64,000 bases of DNA from assembly GCF_900128905.1 (NCBI RefSeq), contig NZ_FQTV01000018.1, positions 1-64,000 of the forward strand. Direction: 5' to 3'. Below the pieces are notes generated by a model. It did not search any database. It was not told where the DNA came from and worked only from the letters and a program-made list of their open reading frames with translations. Positions 52,645 to 61,655 of this stretch are shown here, piece after piece. The DNA comes from Bacteroides luti (GTDB taxonomy: Bacteria; Bacteroidota; Bacteroidia; Bacteroidales; Bacteroidaceae). Numbering within the stretch: position 1 is the stretch's first letter; every line of letters starts with the position of its first letter. The position numbers and the translations under genes were made by a program.

Positions 52645-54525
52645 TTACTTTACTTCTATTTCTGCATATCCGGCCTCTTGAGTGCCATCCGTATTACTTA
52701 ATGCTGTAAGCTTCACAAATCGTACTTTTTTCTTCTGGAAGTACTTTGTCTGAGGAATCGGATTGTTCTTTATGTTCGAGAACTCACCTTCAGATACCGT
52801 TTCCCAATTCTTCCCGTCGGCAGAAACAGAAAATTTGTAATTGAAGATCACCCCTTTAGCTCCTACTTTTTTATCTGGAGTATAGGTAAACTCTGAAATC
52901 TGAGCGTCTTTTTGTAAATCGATGATCAATTCGTGAGGCAGATTACTTTGCTGTATATACACGGTAGCAGGATTGCCATCAATAGCAGCAGAAGCAGTTG
53001 CATCACCATTCAGAATCTTCCAGTTCTTAGTGATATTCAGTTTACCCTTTTCGCTATTGTTGCTTTGTGCTTCCACCGGAGCATTGTAAACAGACAAAGT
53101 AGAAATTAAAGGGCAAGCCTTCGAATCTGTAATATGAATACGAATTTTAGAAGCCGTAGTCGATGGAATACGCAAGATGCGTTTGTTACCAATGGTTGTT
53201 GCTTTGGCCACCTCTTTCCAGCTGCCATTCTGATAAGCATCAACGGTGAATGCCTTAACACGTTGTCCGAGTGCAATGTACTCACGCAACAAAACCCGGT
53301 TGAAAGTAGTGTTCTTCTTAAAGTCGAGAGTCAACGTAGCGTTGGTTACCCCGTCATCAGTTGCCCAGTAAGTCTTGTTATCTCCGTCAACAACATTGCG
53401 TGCAGCATAACTTTTAGACTTTTCACGAACATTAGAAGCTGTAACCATTTTTCCCTTCGCGAGATCGTTGGCAAGCTCTTTTCTGATAATCCGTGCAAAT
53501 TCAAGCAAAGACTTCTCATCTATTTCATTCACAAGACCGCGACGATCCACCGGCAGATTCAGAATCATATTACCGTTGCGCCCTATGGAGTTATAATACA
53601 GTTCAACCAGTTGCTGAGGAGTCTTAACCTTTGAATCTTCCGAAGCATGGTAGAACCATCCCGGACGAATGGAAGTGTTCACCTCCGCCGGAACCCAGTA
53701 ATTACCATCTTCGTGTCCGTTGCGAAGTTGTTCATACAGCGGCCATCCCGGCCACACCTCATCACGTCTCAATGTACTCCAGTTTGTTTCTCCTACCCAA
53801 CCTTCTTCCGTTCCGCACCAACGGCAATCGGGGCCAGCATCACTAAATAACATAATATTTGGCTGAAGAGAATAAACCAACTTATACGTATTTGGCCAGT
53901 CATAATAAGTCTTGCGATCTATGGTTCGTTGCTCGTTGGCTCCGCCGTAATACCCCGTTCCACCATTGGCACCGTCAAACCACATTTCGAAGATATCCCC
54001 GTAATTAGTCAGAATCTCCTTTAGTTGATTGCGGAAATAAGTAATATAATCGGGAGAGCCATACACTGCACTATTGCGATCCCACGGAGAAAGGTAAAGA
54101 CCAAGTTTCAGCCCATACTCATCACACGCCTTACGAAGTTCAGCAATAACATCGCCTTTGCCATTCTTCCATGGAGAAGCTTTTACCGAATAGTTGGTGT
54201 ATTTGGAAGGCCACAAGCAAAATCCGTCGTGGTGTTTAGTTGTGAGAATAATCCCCTTGAATCCCGCCTCCTTGCAAATGCGAGCCCATTGACGGCAATC
54301 CAGTTGAGTAGGATTGAACAGCTTAGGATCTTTGTCGCCATATCCCCATTCCATATCCGTAAACGTGTTCATACTGAAATGGATAAAAGCATACATCTCC
54401 ATTTCCTGCCATTTTAACTGACGCTGATCGGGCACCGGACCACATGGTGCAGGTTGTGCTTTTAGTAGCTGACTTGGAAGACAAGTAAACAAGCCCATCA
54501 TTCCTGCTAAAACTAATTTCTTCAT
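52645..54525 (-). CDS. GH29 alpha-L-fucosidase with discoidin-type C-terminal domain
   Basis: The 626-residue product has a signal peptide (about 1-24, ending LLKA/QP). The GH29 barrel shows MYAFIHFSMNTFTDMEWG, GIILTTKHHDGFCLWPS and EMWFDGANGG near 180-189, where the expected nucleophile aspartate lies. ILNLPVDRRGLV is near 318-329. From about 350 a discoidin/F5-8-type domain follows (NVVDGDNKTYWATDDG, TFNRVLLREYIALGQR), and a second beta domain ends the chain. Of the two GH29 proteins here, this one looks like the subfamily active on terminal linked fucose, but subfamily needs a tree. It leads the GH20 operon. A -7-like TATATTTG lies at 54619-54626 on the - strand. Confidence 0.93.
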   Translation of the reverse strand: MKKLVLAGMMGLFTCLPSQLLKAQPAPCGPVPDQRQLKWQEMEMYAFIHFSMNTFTDMEWGYGDKDPKLFNPTQLDCRQWARICKEAGFKGIILTTKHHDGFCLWPSKYTNYSVKASPWKNGKGDVIAELRKACDEYGLKLGLYLSPWDRNSAVYGSPDYITYFRNQLKEILTNYGDIFEMWFDGANGGTGYYGGANEQRTIDRKTYYDWPNTYKLVYSLQPNIMLFSDAGPDCRWCGTEEGWVGETNWSTLRRDEVWPGWPLYEQLRNGHEDGNYWVPAEVNTSIRPGWFYHASEDSKVKTPQQLVELYYNSIGRNGNMILNLPVDRRGLVNEIDEKSLLEFARIIRKELANDLAKGKMVTASNVREKSKSYAARNVVDGDNKTYWATDDGVTNATLTLDFKKNTTFNRVLLREYIALGQRVKAFTVDAYQNGSWKEVAKATTIGNKRILRIPSTTASKIRIHITDSKACPLISTLSVYNAPVEAQSNNSEKGKLNITKNWKILNGDATASAAIDGNPATVYIQQSNLPHELIIDLQKDAQISEFTYTPDKKVGAKGVIFNYKFSVSADGKNWETVSEGEFSNIKNNPIPQTKYFQKKKVRFVKLTALSNTDGTQEAGYAEIEVK

Positions 54526-54710
54526 ATAATTTTTTAAAAGGTTTCAGGATTAATACATTTCTATATACAATTAAAACAGCCTATTTACCTAGGTAGATGC
54601 TATATTTTATTAGAAATACAAATATAAATAATATTTAATAGGCGAATTTTATTTCTAAAAATATTGTCGAACAATAGGCGCAAGTTTGCATGTTGTTTTA
54701 AGATGTATCA

Positions 54711-54925
54711 CGCCGGAGTTTAGTAAAACTCCGGTTTGTCTTTTCAAAAACTATTCCGGATGTTTGTGTATTCTTGTACAAAAGAATGCATTCTTCTGTA
54801 CAAAACAATTAATTCTTTTGTACAGAAGATATAATTGTTTTGTACAACATTGCATCAACCTCCCGCCTGAGATAAAAAAAGTCACTCGGGAGTTTGAGTA
54901 AACTCCCGTTGGACGTTTCCGGAAA
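54711..54925. repeat. Composite TGTACA repeat element, copy B
   Basis: TGTACA palindromes start at 54775, 54797, 54819 and 54841, exactly 22 bases apart, as in copy A at 25746. They are flanked by two hairpins: CCGGAGTTTAGTAAAACTCCGG (54713-54734) upstream and CGGGAGTTTGAGTAAACTCCCG (54887-54908, written in two parts of the arms) downstream. TTCCGGA/GGAAAGCCGG words also occur. The centre AAGAATGCATTCTT is itself palindromic. Confidence 0.7.
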
Positions 54926-54982
54926 GCCGGAATAGGATTTCATAACCTGCCGAATCACTACATAAATTTTAATTTTGCGAAA

Positions 54983-55316
54983 TTGATCTAGCAATCTAGC
55001 AGTAAGCCTTTAAGTTGTTGTTTATAAGTATGATAGAGGTGCTAGATTAAAATAATTTGATCTAGCGTTGATCTAGCAATCTAGCACCTTGTCTCGTCTT
55101 GATATGGTTGACTTTGCTTATTGTTAATCCTTGTATAGGTTGGTTAAGGTGTTGTTTATTAACTGTTTTTCTGTGATAAGTTGTCTGGGCTGTATATGAT
55201 TTGTCTGCCAAAGCGCTAGATCGCTAGATCACTGCTAGATCAATTAGGTTTGATCTAGCGGGGGTAATGTGGTTATAGTCAATTTGTTATGCGGGTGGTG
55301 CTAGATTGCTAGATCA
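54983..55316. repeat. GATCTAGC repeat array
   Basis: About ten copies of GATCTAGC, GCTAGATC or the shorter TCTAGCA occur in both orientations. They lie at about 54985, 54995, 55041, 55059, 55069, 55080, 55215, 55223, 55234, 55252, 55300 and 55308. Several are paired as head-to-tail or head-to-head sites 8-11 bases apart. The spacing is irregular and there are no unique spacers, so it is not a CRISPR array. The layout resembles iterons or clustered binding sites. Confidence 0.65.
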
Positions 55317-55570
55317 ATTTGTGGATTTTTAATTTTCTTGAGAAGGTTATTATTATGTGTAACCAGTTAAAATATCATTGATAAACTTTGTTATAAAAAG
55401 TTTCTTTTAAAAATATCATCTTGTTTTTTTATCCTGTGGAAGAAAGATTGATTGATATATCAGTTATCCTGTCTATCCTATGTAAAGATGTATACTTCCT
55501 GAGATAAACATTATATGTGCAAGGAATTAAGATAGATATTTTGCATCGTCAACTCAAATAGCAACTATAT

Positions 55571-55733
55571 ATTAATGCTGGTATTCAAAAGGATAGCCAT
55601 AACAACAATGTCCCTCCTTCTAAAGGCTCCAATCAAAGCAAAAACTATTAAACGTACCCGCTCGCTTAGAAAGAAATCAGATAATTCTAATGGTGGGCAA
55701 CTTGAGAATGGAAGAACTACCTTGAAACTGTAA
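55571..55733 (+). pseudogene. Decayed IS66-family transposase N-terminal fragment
   Basis: Reading + strand, one frame gives IQKDSHNNNVPPSKGSNQSKN and then meets a stop. A second frame, shifted by one base, continues KRTRSLRKKSDNSNGGQL, then ENGRTTLKL and a stop. Together they match the IS66 transposase region written in the family as KNSxNSSxPPS...TRSLRxKSGxxxGGQxGHxGxTL. The rest of the roughly 500-residue protein, the accessory genes and the inverted repeats are not visible. It is a short relic. Confidence 0.7.
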
Positions 55734-55936
55734 TATTGGGTGAAATTAGTCAAAAAAGATGTTGTTAATATAAATAAGATTTTTACCTTTGGGAACAAAA
55801 AATGAAACAATTGAAATTAATAAGCATATAACCATCAAAGGGTTTAATCAAATCAAAAAAGTGGTTTGCAATAAATATAGTAGTATATATATGGTTCATA
55901 TTCAATAATATAAAAACAAATTTAAATTGAATATTT

Positions 55937-56338
55937 ATGAAATTCAGTAACGTGAGATTATTAGTCAAAGACTACAAAAAGTGCTTTAAATTTTACACAG
56001 AACAATTAGGATTTGAACCACTTTGGGGAGATGAAAACGGATGTTATGCTTCATTTAAAGTGGCAGACGGGATTGAAGGATTTGCCATTTTTGTTTCTGA
56101 TTATATGGCTCCAGCTGTTGGAAATGTTGAAAAAACACAGCCGATTGGTTACAGGGAAAAATCAATGGTTGTTTTTGAAGTAGAGAATGTGGATGATACC
56201 TATCGAGCTTTTTTAGAAAAAGGCATTAACTTTATTAATGAACCGACTGATATGCCCGACTGGGGGATGAGAGTTGTTCACTTGCGGGACCCGGAAGAAA
56301 ATTTAATTGAGTTTTTTACACCTTTAGCTGCACAGTAA
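55937..56338 (+). CDS. VOC-family (glyoxalase/bleomycin resistance fold) protein
   Basis: The 133-residue protein has two beta-alpha-beta-beta-beta modules. The first opens with FSNVRLLVKDYKKCFKFYTEQLGFEPLW, the second with VVFEVENVDDTYRAFLEKGINFINEP and closes with VHLRDPEENLIEFFTPL. The glutamate of the last segment is a usual metal ligand; the first ligand position is less clear. Function in this superfamily ranges from antibiotic binding to dioxygenases and cannot be assigned. It is separated by one base from the DUF5131 gene and shares its operon. Confidence 0.85.
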   Translation: MKFSNVRLLVKDYKKCFKFYTEQLGFEPLWGDENGCYASFKVADGIEGFAIFVSDYMAPAVGNVEKTQPIGYREKSMVVFEVENVDDTYRAFLEKGINFINEPTDMPDWGMRVVHLRDPEENLIEFFTPLAAQ

Positions 56339-56339
56339 T

Positions 56340-57062
56340 ATGAATTGGGAACCGTGGACAGGTTGTTATAAAATAAGCGATGGTTGCACTTACTGCTATT
56401 TCTATGGTCCTTTCTCAAAACGTTTCGGACAAAATAATGTATATAAAACGAACGAATTTGATAAACCTATAGCTAAAACGACAAAGGGTATATATAAAAT
56501 TCAAAGCGGAAAGATTGTTGCGACTTGTTTCGCAAGCGATTTTTTTATTGCTGAAGCTGATGAATGGCGTAAAGAAGCTTGGGAAATGATAAAGAAACGA
56601 CCCGAACTTGACTTTTTGATTATAACTAAACGCATTGACCGCTTTAATATTTCTCTCCCAAACGATTGGGGTGATGGATATGATAATGTGAATATAGGGT
56701 GCACAATTGAAAATCAGGAATCAGCTGATTATAGACTGCCTTTGTTTCTATCCTATCCCATTAAAAGGAGATTTATAGCAGCTTCACCACTTTTGGGCGC
56801 TATTGATATATCGGCTTATCTTGACGGAATTGAGCATGTTACCGTAGGTGGAGAAACAGGACGAGAAGCTCGTGTGTGTAATTACGATTGGGTATTAGAT
56901 ATTCGGGAGCAATGTGTTAAGGCCGGAAAAACCTTTTGGTTTAAAAACACAGGTTCGTTTTTTAAATATGACGGCACAGTTCAAAAAATCAATCCATTCA
57001 AGCAGAGTTGTGTAGCAAAAGAATTTGGAATTAATATTTTAAACGGCAAAAAGCTATTTTAA
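56340..57062 (+). CDS. DUF5131 family protein (phage Gp37/Gp68-like)
   Basis: The 240-residue protein begins MNWEPWTGCYKISDGCTYCYFYG. The cysteine pattern GCxxxSxGCxxCY followed by an aromatic and basic stretch is the signature of DUF5131, which has a radical-SAM-like CxxxxxxCxxC arrangement. Later blocks fit too: LDFLIITKRIDRF, NVNIGCTIENQESADYRL, KRRFIAASPLLGAIDI and HVTVGGETGREARVCNYDWVLDIREQCVKAG with WFKNTG. The family occurs in phages and mobile islands; its chemistry is not established. The start overlaps the preceding stop region (TAATATG). A shared terminator follows at 57118-57160. Confidence 0.85.
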   Translation: MNWEPWTGCYKISDGCTYCYFYGPFSKRFGQNNVYKTNEFDKPIAKTTKGIYKIQSGKIVATCFASDFFIAEADEWRKEAWEMIKKRPELDFLIITKRIDRFNISLPNDWGDGYDNVNIGCTIENQESADYRLPLFLSYPIKRRFIAASPLLGAIDISAYLDGIEHVTVGGETGREARVCNYDWVLDIREQCVKAGKTFWFKNTGSFFKYDGTVQKINPFKQSCVAKEFGINILNGKKLF

Positions 57063-57117
57063 TTATATCTAAAGCAGAAGGAGCAATAAAATATAATGCC
57101 AGCCAAATGTGTATAAT

Positions 57118-57160
57118 AAATGGGGAGCTATCCTCAAAAATCAGGTAGCTCCCCATTTTA
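57118..57160. terminator. Bidirectional terminator between DUF5131 and glycosidase genes
   Basis: AATGGGGAGCTA and TAGCTCCCCATT pair perfectly around a loop of about 15, then TTTT. It serves both convergent transcripts. Confidence 0.85.
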
Positions 57161-57166
57161 ATCAAC

Positions 57167-59845
57167 TTAATTAAGCTTAGTAACACGAAGCTCATCAAGC
57201 ATTGCCTGATTGATAACAAGATTCATGTTCTCATTATATGGCATATAGGTTAGGGATATTATATGCTTTCCGGCCGAAAGATGAATTGGAAGAGGGTTAC
57301 TCCATCCCCAGTTGCTCCACTCATGCTTTCCTCTTTGAGGAAATATACTAACTCCGGCTTTTTGTCCATCGATAAAGAGGGTACGGATTGCACATTCATT
57401 TTCGGTATTGGTAGGACCATTACCATTGGCATAACGCCAGTCGAATGTATAATTGCCTTCTGCACTTATCGTTATATCGATTTCAATGTTAGTGTTTTCT
57501 TTCTTATTAATTTCAACAAAGCCATCGCCTTTATATCCCTGGTAATTGGCTGAGGACTTCGGGGCGAACTGCTCAACCTCATAAATCTGCGAAGGGAATA
57601 TTTGAACCGGTTCGCTGGCAAAAGAGGTGAAGCCGCCTTTTTGAATTGCTGCAACCTGGAGTTCTCCTTTTTCATCTCCTAAAAAAATGGAACAATCTGA
57701 AGTCTCTTTCCATAACTTTCCGTCTTTATAGACTTCATACTTCACTGCACTTTCAATGGGCTGCCATTGTAATTTGTCTTCATTCAACTGTACAACAGGC
57801 ATTAATGGTGATGAAGCATTTTCTACAAGGTTGATTTTCATGGGTTGAAATTCATTGCCTGCCATTACAATCTTAACTGAATGATGTCCGGTGAGGTTTG
57901 CATTGATCACGGGTTCACTCTCTTTTCCATCAATGAGAAATGACTTTATCTTATTTCCATAACCTTCCAAAGATATATCCAGCATTGCATTTCGATAAGG
58001 AAAGCCGGTTAATTGACGTTTTCCTTTCAAGGCTTTGGGTACGAACGGAGAGAAGCTCAACTGATTATCCCCGAATCGAATACCGAAAAGCAGGCGATGA
58101 GTGATGCTGAGGTTGCCGGACAAGCTCCACAACATATTGCTGGAATTGATCTGCGTACCCAGAAAATCACCGGATTCGGCTACGAAATTCTCTTTATTGG
58201 TGCAGAACAGAGCCGCCGCACGATAAATACTGCCAATAGCCTGCATCACTCCGGCTTCATTTCCTCCTTTTGCAGAGGCATGCATCCAGTAGGACGAAAC
58301 AAAAGGCCACACGGCATTGTTGTGGTAAGGCGGCATATCGGCAATTTGAGGATAAAAGATGGGCGCACCAAAAGGAACAACCGGATTATTCTCGGTCACT
58401 TGCTTTGCTTGTTCGGGAGAGGTTACATCAAACAAAACTGCTAATGCTTCACCCAACGATTCACTTTTGGGTGATTTGATGTAATTGTTTCTGCCATAAA
58501 GATATTGTGCATAATAACCTTTATCTGCCATCCACAGATTTTTATTGATAGCCTCTTTTAATGCTAAAGCTTTCTGTGCATATTGCTTGGATACTTCTGC
58601 CTGACCTAAAAGCTTTGCTATATGGCTAAATACATTTAATGCCTGATAATGAACTGCATTGGTGCCAATACATTCCGATTGATAAATATCAGCCGGCTGC
58701 ATCCATCTGGGGTAACTTTGCTCGCGCCAGTCAATGAATGAAGATTCTCCCATCATCAAACCATTTCTTGGATTATAAACTGTTTCAAAGTCGTCTTCCA
58801 AGGAATTTTTTATGATAGGGTAGATGGTTTTCAACCATTGTTGGTCTCCCGTTACTTTATAAATTTCGTAAGCTGCAATAGCCCATACCATCCGGTCGCT
58901 GGAACATGGCCATGCACCACCAGTTCCCGTGTCCTGAATAATCCGTCCGCGGGAATTGACTTTCCGCATCAAACTGTTCATTGAAACTTTGGGCTGCATA
59001 TATGCCATACTTAAGATAATGCTGTAACTTACATCACGAGTCCACACCCCGGGCCATTCTTTACCGGTTCGCAAAGTACTATCCTTTTCGATGGCGTTTT
59101 GCATTTCATCCAGTGCCAGATTGTAAATAGCATTCTCAAGTTTTGTGGGAGCTTTCAACTGAGGACAAGCCGAAATATCATTCTTTAGCGACCATCGGAA
59201 AATGCCTCCGCGTTGTTTGCTTGTATCATTCAAGGTGAGTCTGGTTTCATAAATTCCATCTCCATCTTCATCGGTCAATTGCAGGATGGGGTGATTTACC
59301 AGATTATCAAAATCCCATATCAGCGGATCGGCATCACCTGCTACATACACTCCTTTAAAATCTTCCTTATAGATTTTCTGTCCTGTACGGGTTACGTAAT
59401 ATCCCTGACTATTGAAGGCTTTCTGCATTTCGCGCATATCCAGACGGATGGTTAATTCTGTGTTTTGCTGAAGAATTACTCCCTCCGCTTCCTGCTTATT
59501 TGCTTTGAGCAACTCACCAAATTTGATAACCGGAGTCTCTGACTTTCCACTGATGGCTTTGCAAATAAAACTATGATCTTGCCCCGAGGGCATTTCGTTG
59601 TCTTTACCGTTTATGGCAAATTTAAAATGAATGAGAGCCGGTTTGTACAAATTGACAGGACTTTGATAATTTGATTCCAGCGCTGTGCCTGAAAGTGCTT
59701 TTCCTGTATAATTGCCTTGAACAATCCGATCTGAGTACCATTTATATTTTTGAGTGGTGAGGATGTTGTCCTGCTTGCTCAGTGATGAGCAAGAGGACAA
59801 ACATACAGCAAACAAAAACATAATACCTATCTGTAATTTATTCAT
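57167..59845 (-). CDS. Lipoprotein with six-hairpin glycosidase-like domain and C-terminal carbohydrate-binding module
   Basis: This 892-residue protein has a lipobox (LSSC, cysteine at about 19). An N-terminal beta domain (about 30-230) precedes an (alpha/alpha)6 domain from about 235 to 620. That domain carries GVWTRDVSYSIILSMAYMQP, GGAWPCSSDRMVWAIAAYEIYK, SSFIDWREQSYPRWM, GTNAVHYQAL and the acidic PYHNNAVWPFVSSYW. This resembles glycogen-debranching, trehalase or GH63-like enzymes, but I cannot fix the family. C-terminal beta domains end in a CBM6/35-like module (about 760-892, opening YEVEQFAPKSSANYQGYKGDGFVEI). It is the last gene of the dextran-type PUL, 26 bases after GH66. A role on isomaltose-type products is inferred. 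Confidence 0.75.
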   Translation of the reverse strand: MNKLQIGIMFLFAVCLSSCSSLSKQDNILTTQKYKWYSDRIVQGNYTGKALSGTALESNYQSPVNLYKPALIHFKFAINGKDNEMPSGQDHSFICKAISGKSETPVIKFGELLKANKQEAEGVILQQNTELTIRLDMREMQKAFNSQGYYVTRTGQKIYKEDFKGVYVAGDADPLIWDFDNLVNHPILQLTDEDGDGIYETRLTLNDTSKQRGGIFRWSLKNDISACPQLKAPTKLENAIYNLALDEMQNAIEKDSTLRTGKEWPGVWTRDVSYSIILSMAYMQPKVSMNSLMRKVNSRGRIIQDTGTGGAWPCSSDRMVWAIAAYEIYKVTGDQQWLKTIYPIIKNSLEDDFETVYNPRNGLMMGESSFIDWREQSYPRWMQPADIYQSECIGTNAVHYQALNVFSHIAKLLGQAEVSKQYAQKALALKEAINKNLWMADKGYYAQYLYGRNNYIKSPKSESLGEALAVLFDVTSPEQAKQVTENNPVVPFGAPIFYPQIADMPPYHNNAVWPFVSSYWMHASAKGGNEAGVMQAIGSIYRAAALFCTNKENFVAESGDFLGTQINSSNMLWSLSGNLSITHRLLFGIRFGDNQLSFSPFVPKALKGKRQLTGFPYRNAMLDISLEGYGNKIKSFLIDGKESEPVINANLTGHHSVKIVMAGNEFQPMKINLVENASSPLMPVVQLNEDKLQWQPIESAVKYEVYKDGKLWKETSDCSIFLGDEKGELQVAAIQKGGFTSFASEPVQIFPSQIYEVEQFAPKSSANYQGYKGDGFVEINKKENTNIEIDITISAEGNYTFDWRYANGNGPTNTENECAIRTLFIDGQKAGVSIFPQRGKHEWSNWGWSNPLPIHLSAGKHIISLTYMPYNENMNLVINQAMLDELRVTKLN

Positions 59846-59871
59846 AATGTTTACTGATATTAGGAGGCTGA

Positions 59872-61644
59872 TTATTGATATTCAACAACAATCATGTCCC
59901 AGTATTTCAATGATGGTAACTTAAAGGTTACACTGGCTGCACTCTGATGAAATTCTACCTCCTGACTTACTCCACCATCAATGTCCGGTGATGCAAACCA
60001 TATTCTCTTAATGGTATTCGTCTCTTTTAATCTCAAAGAAGGAGTAGAAATCAAAGAGGGTTCGGGCATACTTCCGTCCAGATCTCGCCAACTGAAATAA
60101 TTGGCATTGGAGAGATTGATAAGATGAATCACTTCGCATTTACTATTCACCTTTTTAGCCAATACGGACACATTTCCTGTTGATGGAGGCCATGCCGATA
60201 CATTCATCTTTCCATTAGTGCAACTGAGGTCGACCGTAGAAAATAAGCCACCGTTACGCAACAGATTCTCATAACCGGTAAGAAAATCATAATAGCTGAC
60301 CATTGCTTTTTGAAGAGTGCCGTCCATCTGAAGATTGCTGTTCGGGAAATATTCCTTGCCAAGCATGTGTTCACCCATCTCGAGGTGTGATCCGCCCAAC
60401 GCAAACATAACTGCATCAGCTAAAATAACTCCCGGAGTGTTGAAATAACCTTTGCTATTGGCCTTATCATAATTCATATAAGCAGCAAACACAGTTTTAT
60501 AATTTCCATAGGAGCTGTTTTCGTCAATAATATCTTTCAACGAAGAATAATTTGCATCATTACTCCAAACCTCATTATACAGGAAGTCTACATTACCACT
60601 TTCGGCAATTTTTTGCTGTCCATACCGGGCAACAGCATTCATTACCAATCGTTTGCCGGGGTGTTTTGCCTTCATAGCCTGAATGAATGACTTAAAGCCG
60701 GCTGCCATATCAATAGCATTTCCATTGTAATCATAGTCAGCACCACGATCGCCCAACTGATCAATATGATATCCGTCAAAATCAAAAACTGAATAAACAT
60801 CATTATTCTGTTTTGCCAGATAGTTTTGCCAACCTGTATTATTGGGATCGACCAGATAGATCGAACTCTTAAACATAGGAGCACTCAAAGAGCAAACATC
60901 GCGGTTGCTGTGATTACGGTCTTTATACAGATTCCATGAAGTTTCTGCACCATCAGAAGCCGCATCGGAAAGTACTCCGTAACATAAGTTATAGAACATT
61001 GTTTTCATGCCCGCTTTATGAGCAGCTGAAATATAGTTTTTTACCGTAGTAAGCGATGTGTTGCGGTTTGCAATATCTGTCCAGTTATTGTCCGGTTTAT
61101 CCGGAGTGCCAGCTAAGGGTTTGTGGTGCTTGTACTGCCAGTCGTAGAATTGCAATCCATTGATATGATAACGCTTCAAACTGGTAATAACAGAGTTGAT
61201 AGCTGAAGTTGACATGTCATCGAAATTGGAAAGAAATCCATAACGAGGAAACTGTGTCCAGTCACTTGATACATCTACGGCAATAGAACCTAAAACTGTT
61301 TCTTTTCCGTCACTGGTTGTAGTATATACTTTAACCATATAACCACGATAATCGGTAGACGGGGCAGTCCAGTTCCATGTTGTAGAAGAGAGTGGCTGTT
61401 CGCTTAACTTATCACCCAAATAGTAGTATGCCGCTTTGGCTGAAGATGGCAAGCTGCTAGAAGTAAACGTAACTGTCTCTCCCGGTGAATAACACGCTTT
61501 GTCTGTTGATAATGTTACAAAAGTAACATTTTGTTCAGGCGTATCACCACCAGTTCCGGTGGAGCCTTCTCCACTGGAACAAGATCCATTTAAAGGAACC
61601 AGACACACAAATAATAAAGATATAATTGTTCTGTTAATTCTCAT
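59872..61644 (-). CDS. GH66 endo-dextranase-like enzyme, lipoprotein
   Basis: The 590-residue protein has a signal (about 1-22) with a likely lipobox (GSCSS) and a Gly/Thr linker. An N-terminal beta domain precedes the GH66 barrel. That barrel shows RYGFLSNFD, INGLQFYDWQYKHHKPL, AGMKTMFYNLCYG and FDFDGYHIDQLGDRG near 286-300, carrying a catalytic-type aspartate. VDFLYNEVWSN follows, where the acid/base glutamate is expected. GH66 enzymes cleave dextran inside the chain (alpha-1,6) or make cyclic isomaltooligosaccharides. The length lacks the large insertion of cyclising members, so dextranase is more likely. It is 11 bases after the SusE-like gene. Confidence 0.92.
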   Translation of the reverse strand: MRINRTIISLLFVCLVPLNGSCSSGEGSTGTGGDTPEQNVTFVTLSTDKACYSPGETVTFTSSSLPSSAKAAYYYLGDKLSEQPLSSTTWNWTAPSTDYRGYMVKVYTTTSDGKETVLGSIAVDVSSDWTQFPRYGFLSNFDDMSTSAINSVITSLKRYHINGLQFYDWQYKHHKPLAGTPDKPDNNWTDIANRNTSLTTVKNYISAAHKAGMKTMFYNLCYGVLSDAASDGAETSWNLYKDRNHSNRDVCSLSAPMFKSSIYLVDPNNTGWQNYLAKQNNDVYSVFDFDGYHIDQLGDRGADYDYNGNAIDMAAGFKSFIQAMKAKHPGKRLVMNAVARYGQQKIAESGNVDFLYNEVWSNDANYSSLKDIIDENSSYGNYKTVFAAYMNYDKANSKGYFNTPGVILADAVMFALGGSHLEMGEHMLGKEYFPNSNLQMDGTLQKAMVSYYDFLTGYENLLRNGGLFSTVDLSCTNGKMNVSAWPPSTGNVSVLAKKVNSKCEVIHLINLSNANYFSWRDLDGSMPEPSLISTPSLRLKETNTIKRIWFASPDIDGGVSQEVEFHQSAASVTFKLPSLKYWDMIVVEYQ

Positions 61645-61655
61645 TGGTATAGTTA

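Larger units (their letters stand above)
54526..55936. other. Long repeat-rich intergenic region
   Basis: No intact gene is seen in 1.4 kb. In order it holds a -7-like box (54619-54626), the composite TGTACA element (54711-54925), the GATCTAGC array (54983-55316), AT-rich sequence, a decayed IS66 fragment (55571-55733) and AT-rich sequence upstream of the VOC gene. Short open frames at 54686-54901 and 55565-55810 are respectively repeat and antisense sequence. Confidence 0.6.

Noticed and set aside
53134..53634. 166-codon open frame antisense to the GH29 gene
   Set aside because: Shadow of a well-supported gene.
54983..55316. CRISPR-like appearance of the GATCTAGC array
   Set aside because: The units are about 8 bases, in both orientations, with irregular spacing and no unique spacers or cas genes.
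55565..55810. 81-codon - strand frame
   Set aside because: The opposite strand carries the IS66 relic, which explains the sequence better.
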